NCBI RefSeq assembly: GCF_001949145.1 | Contig: NW_019091410.1 | Span: 12,089-76,088, forward strand | Reading direction: 5' to 3' | DNA: 64,000 bases | Source of the DNA: Acanthaster planci | Lineage: Eukaryota; Echinodermata; Asteroidea; Valvatida; Acanthasteridae | In this document: one piece after another, positions 25,501 to 33,415 of the stretch | Layout of the letters: the number at the start of each line of letters is the position of its first letter | Position numbering within the stretch: the stretch's first letter is position 1 | Program-made: the position numbers and the translations under genes | The notes under the pieces: model-generated | Seen by the model: only the letters and a program-made list of their open reading frames with translations | Databases searched by the model: none | What the model was told of the DNA's origin: nothing

Positions 25501-28500
25501 TCCTGGACTGACCACACTGACCTTTTGGAAGTGCACAGATATTTCTTTATAAATTAGATGGGAACGGTATGGGTTATAGAGAGGAGAGCGAGGGAAGTAG
25601 GTCTTTGAGATTTTAATTTGCTATGAATCACATCTGCTAGAACTACTGTAGAAATAAATAAGTATGCAGGTAGAATAGCAGAGAAGTGTGATCGTGTGAG
25701 TTAGTCAGTGGTACATCTGTTTCGTCGTAACGAAGATGAAACTACATTACATACATGAATATAAACACTAGAATATCATTTGTCTTGAAAAGTCTGCTGC
25801 CCTTACAAAAAGAACAGTGCATCTCATTCTTGGCTACCAACAAAGAATAAAATGGAAAATCTGCTTTTCAGGTAGCCGCAGGGAGAAATGAAAAAAAAAT
25901 CAAAGCAAAAAGAGAACAGTAACAAGGGGGAGCAGATTTCACACACACACACAAGAAAAAAGATGCTCTGATGACAACACCCCCCCCCAAAAAAAGGAAA
26001 AATGCAACTTTCCAAAATGTTAACAGTCCTTTTGGTAATTGTCACGACATAAAAACAGATGTCTTCTGCTCGTCCTTAAAGTGCCCCCATCTACAAACAT
26101 GTAATAACATGTATTACCTAATGACCTGAGTACACAGTTCCGATGCAGTGCCTTGGAGAGCTCTGATACACCATCATGACTGAGCTGATTGTTGCGTAGA
26201 TCCAGCATCTCAAGACTGTTGTTGGCCGCTAGCCCTTCGGCTAGGAAGGCAAAGCGATCGCTGTCCAGGCCAAGGGAGTTCCATTCCAAGCACAGTCTGA
26301 GACAAAATGGAGGAAACATTATTCAAATGAATGCAAAGGTTATGTTTTATGTTCAACAAAAGTGAGAGAATAATACTTTTAAAAATAATCCAACCACAGA
26401 AAAATCTCATCTGCTCCCTTAACATGAGTGAGCTCTTAACATGAGCTCAGGCTGAATCAAATCTTTAAAGACACGATACTTTTCAGAATATATTCATACA
26501 CTGTGTACATGAATATTTATCTTTTATTTGATTGACTTCTGCAATATTCAGGCGTAAAGTAAGTTGGATTGACACCGTCAAAAGGAGGCGGACTTTCCCG
26601 TGTTAGCGTGTAAAACCTGTCAGAGCAAATGCTGTTTGACCTTTTAACTCTACTGGACGCAGCAGGATGCAACAGGTGAAAAAACGTCTGATGAACTTTG
26701 ATGCACTGGGCAATTAATAGCATCCCAACAAACTGGCCATGCTGAGACAGTCGGAGCTAGTCCCACTGTTGGATCTCGTGGTGATTTGCAACCACAGACT
26801 CCCAGGCTGTTTGGCCTTGGGAGAGTCGACTTGTTGGATCTTGTTACACTGGGCAGGCAAGCCATTTTGACGATACAGTCTGATGTGTCTGGCAGGGTTT
26901 CTAGCCAAGTACCCTTGGAAGGTAAGGGTTAAGGAACAGAGTTTTCTAAAACTGCTATATCTTAACCCAAGGACGTGATTTTTTTTTTAATTTGGACTAG
27001 CAATGCCCTTAATCAGCCAGCATAGGTCCTGAAGCCACCGGCAGCCATCTTACTGTTCTGAATACAAAGGTAATACACAGGCTTGCCCGCCAATGTGGCA
27101 CCCAGGCCAATAATCGCCTTTGCATTTTGCATGGTAAGATGGCTGCCGATCGCTTTAGTCGGAACAAGAGCAATGCGAGTCCAGATTTTTTGACATGACA
27201 TCCACGTATTTAACCCACAGCGAAACCATCTGTTGGTAGGTTTTCAATGAATTCCTCTGTGTCCCTCTTGATTTCTTACTGCCAAACATGTCGACAAAAC
27301 ATCAAGGGAAGTAAGATCTAGACGATTTAATATGTGTATAAGTTTTAACTGGCAAAAAAGGAAAATTTCTGCTGAGCTTACTTTGACCTCTCTGAGCCCT
27401 CATGAATACCCATGTAATGAGTCTTCTGAATGCGTTTGATGATAGAATTTACTGATTTTTTTGAAATCTCCACAACTTTACCTTCTTAGGGAATGGTTTT
27501 GCTGGAGTAGGTTCCCGAGTGCCTCTGCCGATGCCCCTCTCAAGTTATTCCCCTTCAGATCAAGGTTCCTGATGGCTATATTGGAACACAGTCCATGCCC
27601 AAGAAGCTTGAAGCCTGACAATAAAAGGCATGGTTACTTCCGATTACAAGTGCAGAAGAAATTATAGGCACCCGGATTTTACAGGGCTGTCGCCTGGGGC
27701 ATTCATCATAAGATCCTGTGAGCCACTGACCACTTGATTTTGGGGTTTAAGAAACCGGGCACCTTGGGTTTGTATGCATAGCCGGGGTAATCAAAATCAG
27801 ACAAAAGAGCTGCTGGGATTTTGCCAGCATTTTTCAGTTGGCATTAGCGGGGGGGTAATCCTTCATTGTTTTGAAACCACTATACCACTGTTTGCGGCAT
27901 TCAGTGCCAGCGGATTTTCAGTGGGGACAAAAGCGTTCCAGCGCTCCATCAATGAGCGATGCAGTACTCTGCACACTAATCTGGCTGCATTTGAAAAGAC
28001 GCCACTGGCATTCAGCAACACACGGGCCCAATTTCGGGAACAAAGAAAATGACGCAACACCGCACAATCTGGACTCTTTTTACAAGGTGGAAGGCCTGAG
28101 TGAAATACTCGGGCATCGATAGATGTTGTCTGTTACATGTAGATTAGAGCAGCCACCAGACAGTCATTCGTGTGGGTGTAAACGTCTTGCAAATGAAGTT
28201 ATGAATTTCTAAAGAATTTTGAAAATGGAAAATCATGAAAATCGCCCGGGAACTCGTCCCCCGCAAATTCAAATTAAACCCGGCAGGAAGTGGTTAAAAT
28301 TGGAAGTCCAAAATTCCTTCCACTGTCCCTTTATAGCACACACATATCATTTGCCATTTGACCGATTCGACTGATAGGACAACTCGGTGCAGATTGCGTC
28401 TTTGCATAGGAAGGTTAATACTTGACATTTTGTTTGAGTCTAGTTTGTGGACTACTCTTTCACCAGATGTCTATGAGCTTTGAGCTGGACCAAGCAAGGG

Positions 28501-30024
28501 CGTAATTTTATCAGCAACAGAGGCTTCGTTGGTCAGAACTGAACTCTACTGGTTCACGAATGACTATAAAATGCAAGCATAGCGTCACACTGCCACCAAC
28601 AAAATGAACATTCCTGACCAATATGGCCTTTTTTCAGAACCTCTGCTTGAGGTTCGTTGTCAAAACTAGACTAGATTTGACACCATAGCTATTTCATCCT
28701 GGGACTTTACCGATGGCCTCCAACATTATCTACGGTGCAGAAAGCCAAAGGCAGAGTTTTTCACTCACTGTGCAGCAAGCCAGAGGCAGAGTTTTTCACT
28801 CACTGTGCAGCAAGCCCCATGAAGAGTTTTTGACTCACTGTGCAGCAAGCCCCACGCAGAGTTTTTGACTCACTGTGCAGCAAGCCAGAGGCAGAGTTTT
28901 TGACTCACTGTGCAGCAAGCCCCACGCAGAGTTTTTGACTCACTGTGTAGCAAGCCCCACGCAGAGTTTTTGACTCACTGTGTAGCAAGCCCCATGAAGA
29001 GTTTTTGACTCACTGTGCAGCAAGCCCCACGAAGAGTTTTGGACTCAAGTGCTCGAACACCACTCATGGATCAACTAAGCCAGATTGGCGTCAGTCGCCA
29101 GCCTCACTTTTGAGTGAGAGGCCTTTTACAGAATTCTGCACAATGAATCAACTCGAACCCTAAACTTAGTCATCCATACATTACTTTACGTTTGTCAGGC
29201 TGCCAGACCGGTTGATGCACCAAACAAAGCCTTTAATCTACTCCCTCTAATGCAAACTAAAACAAAATTGCTAAACAAAAAAAGGGCTGCGAGAGCTGGA
29301 ACTCATTCTGTGGTACTAGTTACATGTAGCTGCTGGGCTCCATCATCCTCAGTCCTAAAGAGAAGATCTGCGGACCATGTGACATCAATCTCCTCTATGA
29401 GATTGGAGGTTTTGAGAAGAACCAGAACCTCCAATCTCATAGAAGTCTGAGAAGAACCAGTAGATGTAAACTCGACATTTTGGCCGGGATGCTCTGGTTG
29501 TCCTCAGGAGAAACATCGAGTTTACACCCACCGGTTCTTCTCAGAACCACCACTCTCATAGAAGAGATTGATTTCACATGGCATAACCACAAATCTTCTC
29601 TTATGTTAGCCTTCCAACATGCAAAGTTTCAAGGTTCCGTTCTTATCCTTGTAAATCCTGGTGAGCCTACAAGTGGAATTTCAAGAAAATACATGTGTGT
29701 ACGGTTGGGCAAAAGTATTTTTTACGATCCATTACCTTCATCGCCAATCATACAGTCAGACAACCGCAGTTCCCCAACTAAGCAATCCTTAGCCAGAGCA
29801 GCACCTAGCACGGAGCATGTCTGCACCGTCAGTGATGTGGTCGACAAATCCAGCACAGCACCATGGCTCCCCTGGGCCACCTTAGCCGACGGCGTCCCAC
29901 GGGGACTCTTGCCAACTGCAGTCTGGCCCTGCTTAGTGTGACTCAAGCGACTCAGCACGCTCTGCTGCGGCTCCAAACTATTTTCCTTGCAGAGACGGAG
30001 GTAGCTGGTCCTGAAGTCCTCCAT
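13312..30024 (-). CDS. LRRC45: Leucine-rich repeat-containing protein 45 (12 coding exons)
   Basis: LRRC45 is a fibrous component of the linker that holds centrioles together. In vertebrates it binds CEP250/C-Nap1 at centriole proximal ends and also acts at the base of cilia. Joining exons 29736-30024, 27482-27614, 26118-26296, 25146-25274, 22954-23066, 22064-22200, 20884-21019, 19426-19615, 17069-17325, 15006-15179, 14207-14354 and 13312-13508 gives 2082 nt and 693 aa (human about 670), with every phase matching. Residues 1-245 form the LRR head ([56 protein letters not shown]). Residues 250-680 are coiled coil ([22 protein letters not shown]), ending [20 protein letters not shown]. The start [12 protein letters not shown] aligns with human MEEFRRSYSRLC. 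About 22 residues near 30-55 are extra relative to human. Exons 5 and 6 use weak GTCGG donors. Identification comes from remembered family sequence. Confidence 0.95.
13925..14115 (+). repeat. Dispersed repeat family E, copy 1
   Basis: Shares ordered words with 28488-28660, 41480-41640 and (reversed) 53950-54095: a CAGAGGG-type start, ACTGAACTGTACTTCATTGG, AACGACTATGAAATGTAGGC, CCAACAAATTGA and ACTGATGAAGGGGTGCTTCT. No coding frame is conserved. It lies in LRRC45 intron 11. Confidence 0.65.
14207..14354 (-). CDS. LRRC45: LRRC45 exon 11
   Basis: Encodes residues 580-629, [20 protein letters not shown] to CSALELQLA. The acceptor is TTCTGTTGAGCAG|GA and the donor CTGGCAG|GTAGGT. The alignment to human in this segment has no gap. 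Confidence 0.9.
14499..14847. repeat. Probable hAT-type element with CAGGG ends
   Basis: The ends CAGGGTTCCCCACAG and (reverse complement) CAGGGAAGCGGGTCCCACAG are inverted. The interior repeats the words ATGACTTTTCC and CCAGGACAAC. No 8-base target duplication is visible. It lies in LRRC45 intron 10. Confidence 0.45.
15006..15179 (-). CDS. LRRC45: LRRC45 exon 10
   Basis: Encodes residues 522-579, [20 protein letters not shown] to [11 protein letters not shown]; phase 0 at both ends. The acceptor is TGAATGGACAG|CA and the donor AACCAG|GTACTC. Confidence 0.93.
15180..16389. other. LRRC45 intron 9, 3' half
   Basis: No gene or clear repeat seen in this intron sequence between exon 10 and the minisatellite. 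Confidence 0.4.
16390..17068. repeat. Minisatellite resembling the exon 9 end and donor
   Basis: A diverged pyrimidine-rich array on the plus strand is built around GACCCTCATCTCTTCTTCCT (16612), GATCCTAACCTCTTCTTCTT (16717) and GACCCTGACCTCTTGCTCTA (16994). The true exon 9 end plus donor, 17060-17079, reads GACCCTTACCTCTTCCTCTT. On the transcribed strand the units read GAAGAG followed by GT or a mutated donor. A 189-base assembly gap sits inside the array. Confidence 0.65.
16803..16991. other. Assembly gap (189 N)
   Basis: A run of N inside the minisatellite of LRRC45 intron 9; the true array length is unknown. Confidence 0.99.
17069..17325 (-). CDS. LRRC45: LRRC45 exon 9
   Basis: Encodes residues 436-521, [20 protein letters not shown] to [10 protein letters not shown]; it is GC-rich relative to the introns. 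The acceptor is TTTCCCTTTAG|AG and the donor GAAGAG|GTAAGG. The last bases and the donor resemble the unit of the minisatellite in the next intron. Confidence 0.93.
17326..18467. other. LRRC45 intron 8, no feature seen
   Basis: No repeat or coding similarity recognised in this part of the intron. Confidence 0.4.
18468..18588. repeat. MITE family C, copy 1
   Basis: The ends AGGCTGCATCCGAATCTG and (reverse complement) AGGCCGTGTCCGAAACGG are inverted. The body TGTCTAGAGCTAAGCCTAGG...ATAGACCTAGC is shared with 61993-62097. It is 121 bases and has a 16-base insertion relative to copy 2. Confidence 0.8.
18640..18800. repeat. MITE family B, copy 1 (near-palindrome)
   Basis: The arms TAGTGCGCCACCAAGAGTTT (18652) and AAACTCTTGGTGGCGCACTA (ending 18780) are perfectly complementary in their outer 20 bases, with further pairing inward (GGCCAATCAC / GATTGGTCAAC). 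The right flank ACGGCTGTATTCG matches the outer end of copy 2 at 63605-63850; the left flank has lost it. Confidence 0.8.
19426..19615 (-). CDS. LRRC45: LRRC45 exon 8
   Basis: Encodes residues 373-436, [20 protein letters not shown] to KLQATQAE, all predicted helix. The acceptor is TTTCTTTCCAG|GA and the donor TGAAG|GTAGGT. Confidence 0.92.
20074..20365. repeat. MITE family A, copy 1
   Basis: About 80% similar by eye to 46526-46804. It begins CACGTTAACTGC preceded by TTAA, and ends GTAGTCAATGTG. An internal inverted pair TACGAGTATACTTGTA / AGTATGCTCGTAGT lies near the right end. A TTAA target suggests a piggyBac-type origin. It lies in LRRC45 intron 7. Confidence 0.75.
20884..21019 (-). CDS. 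LRRC45: LRRC45 exon 7
   Basis: Encodes residues 327-372, [20 protein letters not shown] through [10 protein letters not shown]. The acceptor is TGACACCACAG|A and the donor TTGGG|GTAAAC. Confidence 0.9.
21020..22063. other. LRRC45 intron 6, no feature seen
   Basis: No repeat family mate or coding similarity recognised. Confidence 0.4.
22064..22200 (-). CDS. LRRC45: LRRC45 exon 6
   Basis: Encodes residues 282-327, [14 protein letters not shown] to FNALNAK. The donor GCAAA|GTCGGT is weak. The stronger-looking GTATCT two codons on would put a stop early in exon 7, so the weak site is chosen by phase and by alignment with human NALKAKLQMTEAAL. Confidence 0.85.
22954..23066 (-). CDS. LRRC45: LRRC45 exon 5
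   Basis: Encodes residues 244-281, from [18 protein letters not shown] to QLRTEKKQQ, where the LRR head passes into coiled coil. The acceptor is TTCTTGTCAG|AT. The donor CAGCAG|GTCGGC is weak but is the only one that keeps the frame. Confidence 0.88.
23258..25084. repeat. 1.8-kb inverted-repeat-bounded segment
   Basis: 28-base arms at 23259-23286 and 25020-25047 are inverted copies differing at one base (core CAGAATTTTAGCCGACACG). At the right end a 31-base segment including the arm is perfectly tandemly duplicated, 25023-25053 and 25054-25084. The interior has no coding similarity. It may be a non-autonomous DNA element in LRRC45 intron 4. Confidence 0.5.
25146..25274 (-). CDS. LRRC45: LRRC45 exon 4
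   Basis: Encodes residues 201-244, [19 protein letters not shown] to [16 protein letters not shown], the last leucine-rich repeats. The acceptor is CATGCCAG|AT and the donor AATAG|GTATGA. Confidence 0.92.
25444..25520 (+). repeat. 21-base tandem repeat
   Basis: About 3.5 copies of CTGACCACACTACATCCTGG plus one base, with few changes, in LRRC45 intron 3. Confidence 0.8.
26118..26296 (-). CDS. LRRC45: LRRC45 exon 3
   Basis: Encodes residues 141-201 with LCLEWNSLG and [20 protein letters not shown]. The acceptor is TTTTGTCTCAG|A and the donor CATTAG|GTAATA. Confidence 0.92.
27039..27148. repeat. Short inverted repeat with GGCAGCCATCTTAC ends
   Basis: The arms CGGCAGCCATCTTAC and GTAAGATGGCTGCCG are perfectly complementary and enclose about 80 bases, with further weak pairing near ACAAAGG. 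It lies in LRRC45 intron 2. The arms contain AAGATGGCTGCC, close to the known YY1 site, which may be coincidental. Confidence 0.6.
27482..27614 (-). CDS. LRRC45: LRRC45 exon 2
   Basis: Encodes residues 97-141, including the LRR core [20 protein letters not shown]. The acceptor is TTTATTGTCAG|GC and the donor AGAAG|GTAAAG. It enters in phase 1 and leaves in phase 2, matching its neighbours. Confidence 0.9.
28488..28660 (+). repeat. Dispersed repeat family E, copy 2
   Basis: Contains AGAACTGAACTCTACTGG, ACGAATGACTATAAAATGCA and CCACCAACAAAATGAAC in the same order as copies 1, 3 and 4; the 5' part is degraded. Confidence 0.6.
28735..29049 (+). repeat. 35-base minisatellite, 9 copies
   Basis: The unit starts GTGCAGCAAGCCCCACGCAG and continues AGTTTTTGACTCACT. 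Nine nearly contiguous copies cover 315 bases, with variants at the CCCCACGC/CCAGAGGC/CCCCATGA segment. Alternating variant types suggest duplication of pairs of units. It lies in LRRC45 intron 1. Confidence 0.95.
29357..29602. repeat. Long hairpin-forming inverted repeat
   Basis: Arms of about 67 bases: the left starts AGAGAAGATCTGCGG and the right ends CACAAATCTTCTCT, with about 80% pairing. Inside is a second palindrome (GTAAACTCGA / TCGAGTTTAC). It lies 133 bases 3' of LRRC45 exon 1, in the first coding intron. Confidence 0.75.
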
Positions 30025-30069
30025 GGATGAGTCTTGGTCCACGGAGTGCTACATGTACCAACACAGCTT
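29736..30069 (-). CDS. LRRC45: LRRC45 exon 1 (coding 29736-30024)
   Basis: Encodes residues 1-96 and one base of codon 97; the donor is GAAG|GTAATGG. The ATG at 30024 is the only in-frame ATG that fits the family start. An acceptor-like TCATTTGCAG ends at 30070, so the exon probably begins at 30069 with 45 bases of 5' UTR and an unseen upstream non-coding exon. Confidence 0.85.
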
Positions 30070-30261
30070 CTGCAAATGACACATAACGATATCCATGATA
30101 ACATAAATGTATTTCTCCCAATCTGTAGGTCATTTGTAACATACTCGACATCACAATCCTCTGGTATGGCATCCCTCATCTCATTTTTGTCTATGTATGT
30201 GGTGGCACAAACTATCTTTAATTCATTCAATATTTAAATGTACCAGTAGGTGTACTGTTAA

Positions 30262-30567
30262 CCCTAACAGTTCCGGGCGTTGTTTGGTTTAGAGTACTCA
30301 GTACTACAAAATACTAAGTAACACTCTGAGCCTGAAGGACCTAGCGCTAGAAATTACTATTTCTGGCTAGGTTTATTCCATTGTTATTCATACAGAGAAC
30401 AATGAAACTATGCATGCATAGTGCCACAGCACTGTATGGTATATTGTCTTCTCTATTGTATTTTATGGCTTCAGAGAATAATAATGTCATGTCCTCTTAC
30501 AAGCGACAGGGCTGAGTACTACATTTTACTACTAAGTAGTACTTTGTAGCATTCAGGACTGTTAGGG
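30262..30567. repeat. piggyBac-type MITE with TTAA target site
   Basis: TTAA at 30258-30261 and 30568-30571 flank CCCTAACAGTTCC and its inverted counterpart GGACTGTTAGGG. The TTAA duplication and CCC...GGG termini are hallmarks of piggyBac. Inner inverted words AGTACTCAGTACTACA / GTAGTACTTTGTAG add pairing. It lies about 240 bases upstream of the LRRC45 start. Confidence 0.8.
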
Positions 30568-30596
30568 TTAAACCTTTGAGACATACCAGGCCTTGC

Positions 30597-31088
30597 GCTA
30601 ACTTTTATCCTGGCTAGCCCACTTGGCCAGTTAACTGGATATTTTACTAGCCCGTTTAGAGTTTTACTAGCCTGTTAATAAAACATTTTAAAAACCCAAA
30701 ATTTATTATCATCTCACCAATAAAAGAATTTGACATTTCGAAAAATAAAAGCTGATGGTATAAATAAAGAGGCATGTATGTTAGTTAAACATCGCTTGAG
30801 TCACTGGTAACGGAGTTGGGAACAAAATCACTTCTTTGCTCCATCTTTCCCCTCATTTGGGTTGCTTACGTTAGGCAAAAATTACATCTTTTTTGCTTAC
30901 TTTCTGATATTTATATTGATATATTGATTTATATTGAATACACGTATTTATTTTGATCTCAGTTTTAACAGGTAGGCTTATTCTGAATTTTTCACTAGCC
31001 CACCGGGCAACCAAGGAACCAAGTTTAGGTAGCCCGGAGCATTTTTAGCTAGAATTTGTACGCTAGGCTAGTACTTTTTAGAGGCCTG
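30597..31088. repeat. hAT-type non-autonomous element, 492 bases
   Basis: The ends CAGGCCTTGCGCTAAC and (reverse complement) CAGGCCTCTAAAAAG, with inner CTGGCTAGCCC and CGGGCTACC, are inverted. The interior is AT-rich without coding similarity. The target duplication is unclear. It starts 26 bases after the preceding TTAA site. Confidence 0.6.
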
Positions 31089-32940
31089 CATACATGTGCC
31101 TAGTGTAGACTTGCAAACAAAAGTTGGCCACACGATGAAGGGAAGACATTCTTTGGACTTACCCATGTCCACAGGACTTTAGCTCTTCTCTGAAAAAGAA
31201 GTTTGAGGCATTTGGGGATTTTTATCCATTGTAAAGGGAGGAGGACCAGTCAGGAAAACCTTTTGCAAAAGTCAGTGAAAATCACGTGCCAGGTTCAAAA
31301 TAATGATTAATTTCACCGAGTCACATTAGGCATGTAATGTACATGTACGTGTGGGCAGATGGTGGGTGTGGGTGCATGTGTGAAGTGCTGGATTTCTTGA
31401 GGCCGGCCTTGAGGCTGATTTTTGTAGGCCTTGGCCTCGCTTTGTAATGACGCAGCCCGAGTCTTGGCCTTGACACCATCTGAACTCAAAGAATTTGTCA
31501 AGGTCAATTCTGCCACCATTTTGAATAAAATTTCCATAGGAACTTGCCTTTACCCAAACATGAGTTTCGATATTTACATGTATCTAATGAAATTTTATAA
31601 AGCTGGTTCATTTCTTGTTGTTTCAGTCATAATCCCTCAGCAACGTAATTTGCAGGAATACAACTGCACGCTTTCCTTTGACATGCTTGAAAATGAAATT
31701 GCTGTCATGTCGTGGATTCCCTCTTGATTTTTATCAAGCTGTATATTAAGCCGCAAACCTAACGAAAGCAAGCGGTAGCCTAGGTCTACTTACCAAAATA
31801 CAGCAGGGACGCAGTCCAACCACCACCTGACTACAGGCAAATTCCAACAACATTTACATGTTAATCAGTAACCACACACAGTCATTCGTAGTACCACTAC
31901 AAAAATTCGCGCCAGCAGGACAGTGGACCGTTTATCCCCTCCCATAGGCCCACTTCACCAGGCTTTTGGCACAGAACTTCTGTGTTTACATTTTAGTCTT
32001 AGTCCCAGACGTACATCATATTTGCTCATATGTTCTAAGGGCACGGCGAAGGTACCCGAAGATTGGTAACTACGGTATCCTCGACTTGGTTTTTTTTTTT
32101 TTTGTATGAATAAGATTCGACTTGTGTTGCATGCAGTAACCGCGTCATTTCCCCAAGGAAGTCACTTGTCATTTTCCCACAAATCAAGTCTAGTCACCAG
32201 TCAATTTTCTGAAGTTAAGTCCCAATTATTTTAAAAGTCTAATTCGGTTCCAAAAAGTAAATTATCTTGGCACTTGTACACTCATGACATCTTTTCTCTG
32301 ATGAAATCTAACGTTTGACAAGTACATGTAGAGAAAAACTTAACTGCCTCATTTTGGCTGAAAATCATACTAGTGATGAAAAACTTTGCCGTAGAATGAA
32401 TGATAAAAGTTGGTAATACCAACAACTTAAGTCCACTTTCTTAAAGCCAATTCAAATTCCCGGCCATTTCTCCCAAGACAAGTAAAATCAAAAAGGTTAA
32501 AGTCATTTTTAAGGTAAGTTCAGTTCCTAAGTAAGTAATCAAAAACCTCTGACTATATGTGTCAGCGATTTGAGTCTGAGGTGTCTCAAAGTGACTACAA
32601 TCAATCAATAAATCTGATAAATAAATGACCTTTGAATGAAAATATCCGCGATCATACTGTTTGTGAAGGCAATTATCTGCATCTGTTTTGTTCCCAGGAT
32701 CGAAACAAGCGGGTAGTTCTAGTTGTCTGTGTGAGTATTTTGCTCATTTTTTGAAAGAACAAAAATAAAATGAACGATCTTTGTTTCTTTCCATTGTTAA
32801 GGGAAAAACACACAGCAACGAGCAAGTATACCCTGATTCTTGAATAAAATCTGATAAAATCTAATCATTAACCTGTAACTTGCGATATTTACTTCATTTT
32901 ATTCTTTAATTATTGATGAAGTCATGAGCAACGGGGTATT
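31089..32940. other. Divergent intergenic region between LRRC45 and ZNF598
   Basis: No gene recognised. An unseen 5' UTR exon and promoter of LRRC45 probably lie here; a small CpG-containing patch near 31905-31920 (TTCGCGCC) is one possible site. Confidence 0.35.
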
Positions 32941-33244
32941 CACCTGCTAAAAATAGCTCCCAACTGCCGATTGTGCAATCCCGATCCCGCCTTGCACATC
33001 ATTATGAAAGCGCGGGTCAATGCCGGGCACCAGTATATTATTGGTGGCGCCATTTCACGAATGCGGCTGGTTACGCGCTCTGTCTGCAACCTGCATTACG
33101 TGGAATGTTAATGCACCGTGTTTCCCCCGCATACGTAATTCAGCACTGCGTTTATTCACATCGAAATTCAGTAGGGTTGTGAGTGCTCCTTTTGCCTTAA
33201 GTCGGAAAATCTGAAGCGTACAGCTATCTTGAATTCAAAACAAA
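32941..33244 (+). promoter_or_regulatory. Probable ZNF598 promoter and 5' UTR
   Basis: This stretch is richer in CpG than its surroundings (AGCGCGGGTC, GGTGGCGCCATTTC, TTACGCGC) and ends at the ZNF598 ATG in good context (CAAAATG, A at -3). No TATA box is obvious. The transcription start cannot be placed. Confidence 0.5.
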
Positions 33245-33415
33245 ATGTCTAAGACTACGGACAGCATTTCATCAACCTGTGTGTTGTGCTTCGGCAGTAT
33301 CAAATATTACGCCGTGGGGCCTTGCAACCACCATATCTGCTTGAAGTGCTCAACGCGAATGCGGGTGTTGTGTGAGCAGCGATATTGTGCCGTATGCCGA
33401 GCAGAAATGCCCGAG
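33245..33415 (+). CDS. ZNF598: ZNF598 exon 1 (RING finger)
   Basis: Residues 1-57. Zinc ligands are C12, C15, C27, H29 or H30, C32, C35, C48 and C51. RMRVLCEQRYCAVCRAEM is nearly identical to human. The donor is CCGAG|GTAATT, phase 0. Confidence 0.95.

Noticed and set aside
28735-29049. CRISPR-like regular array
   Set aside because: The 35-base units abut without spacers, and the window is animal DNA.
30025-30042. LRRC45 start six codons upstream
   Set aside because: The codon there is GTG, not ATG; the family start MEDF lies at 30024.
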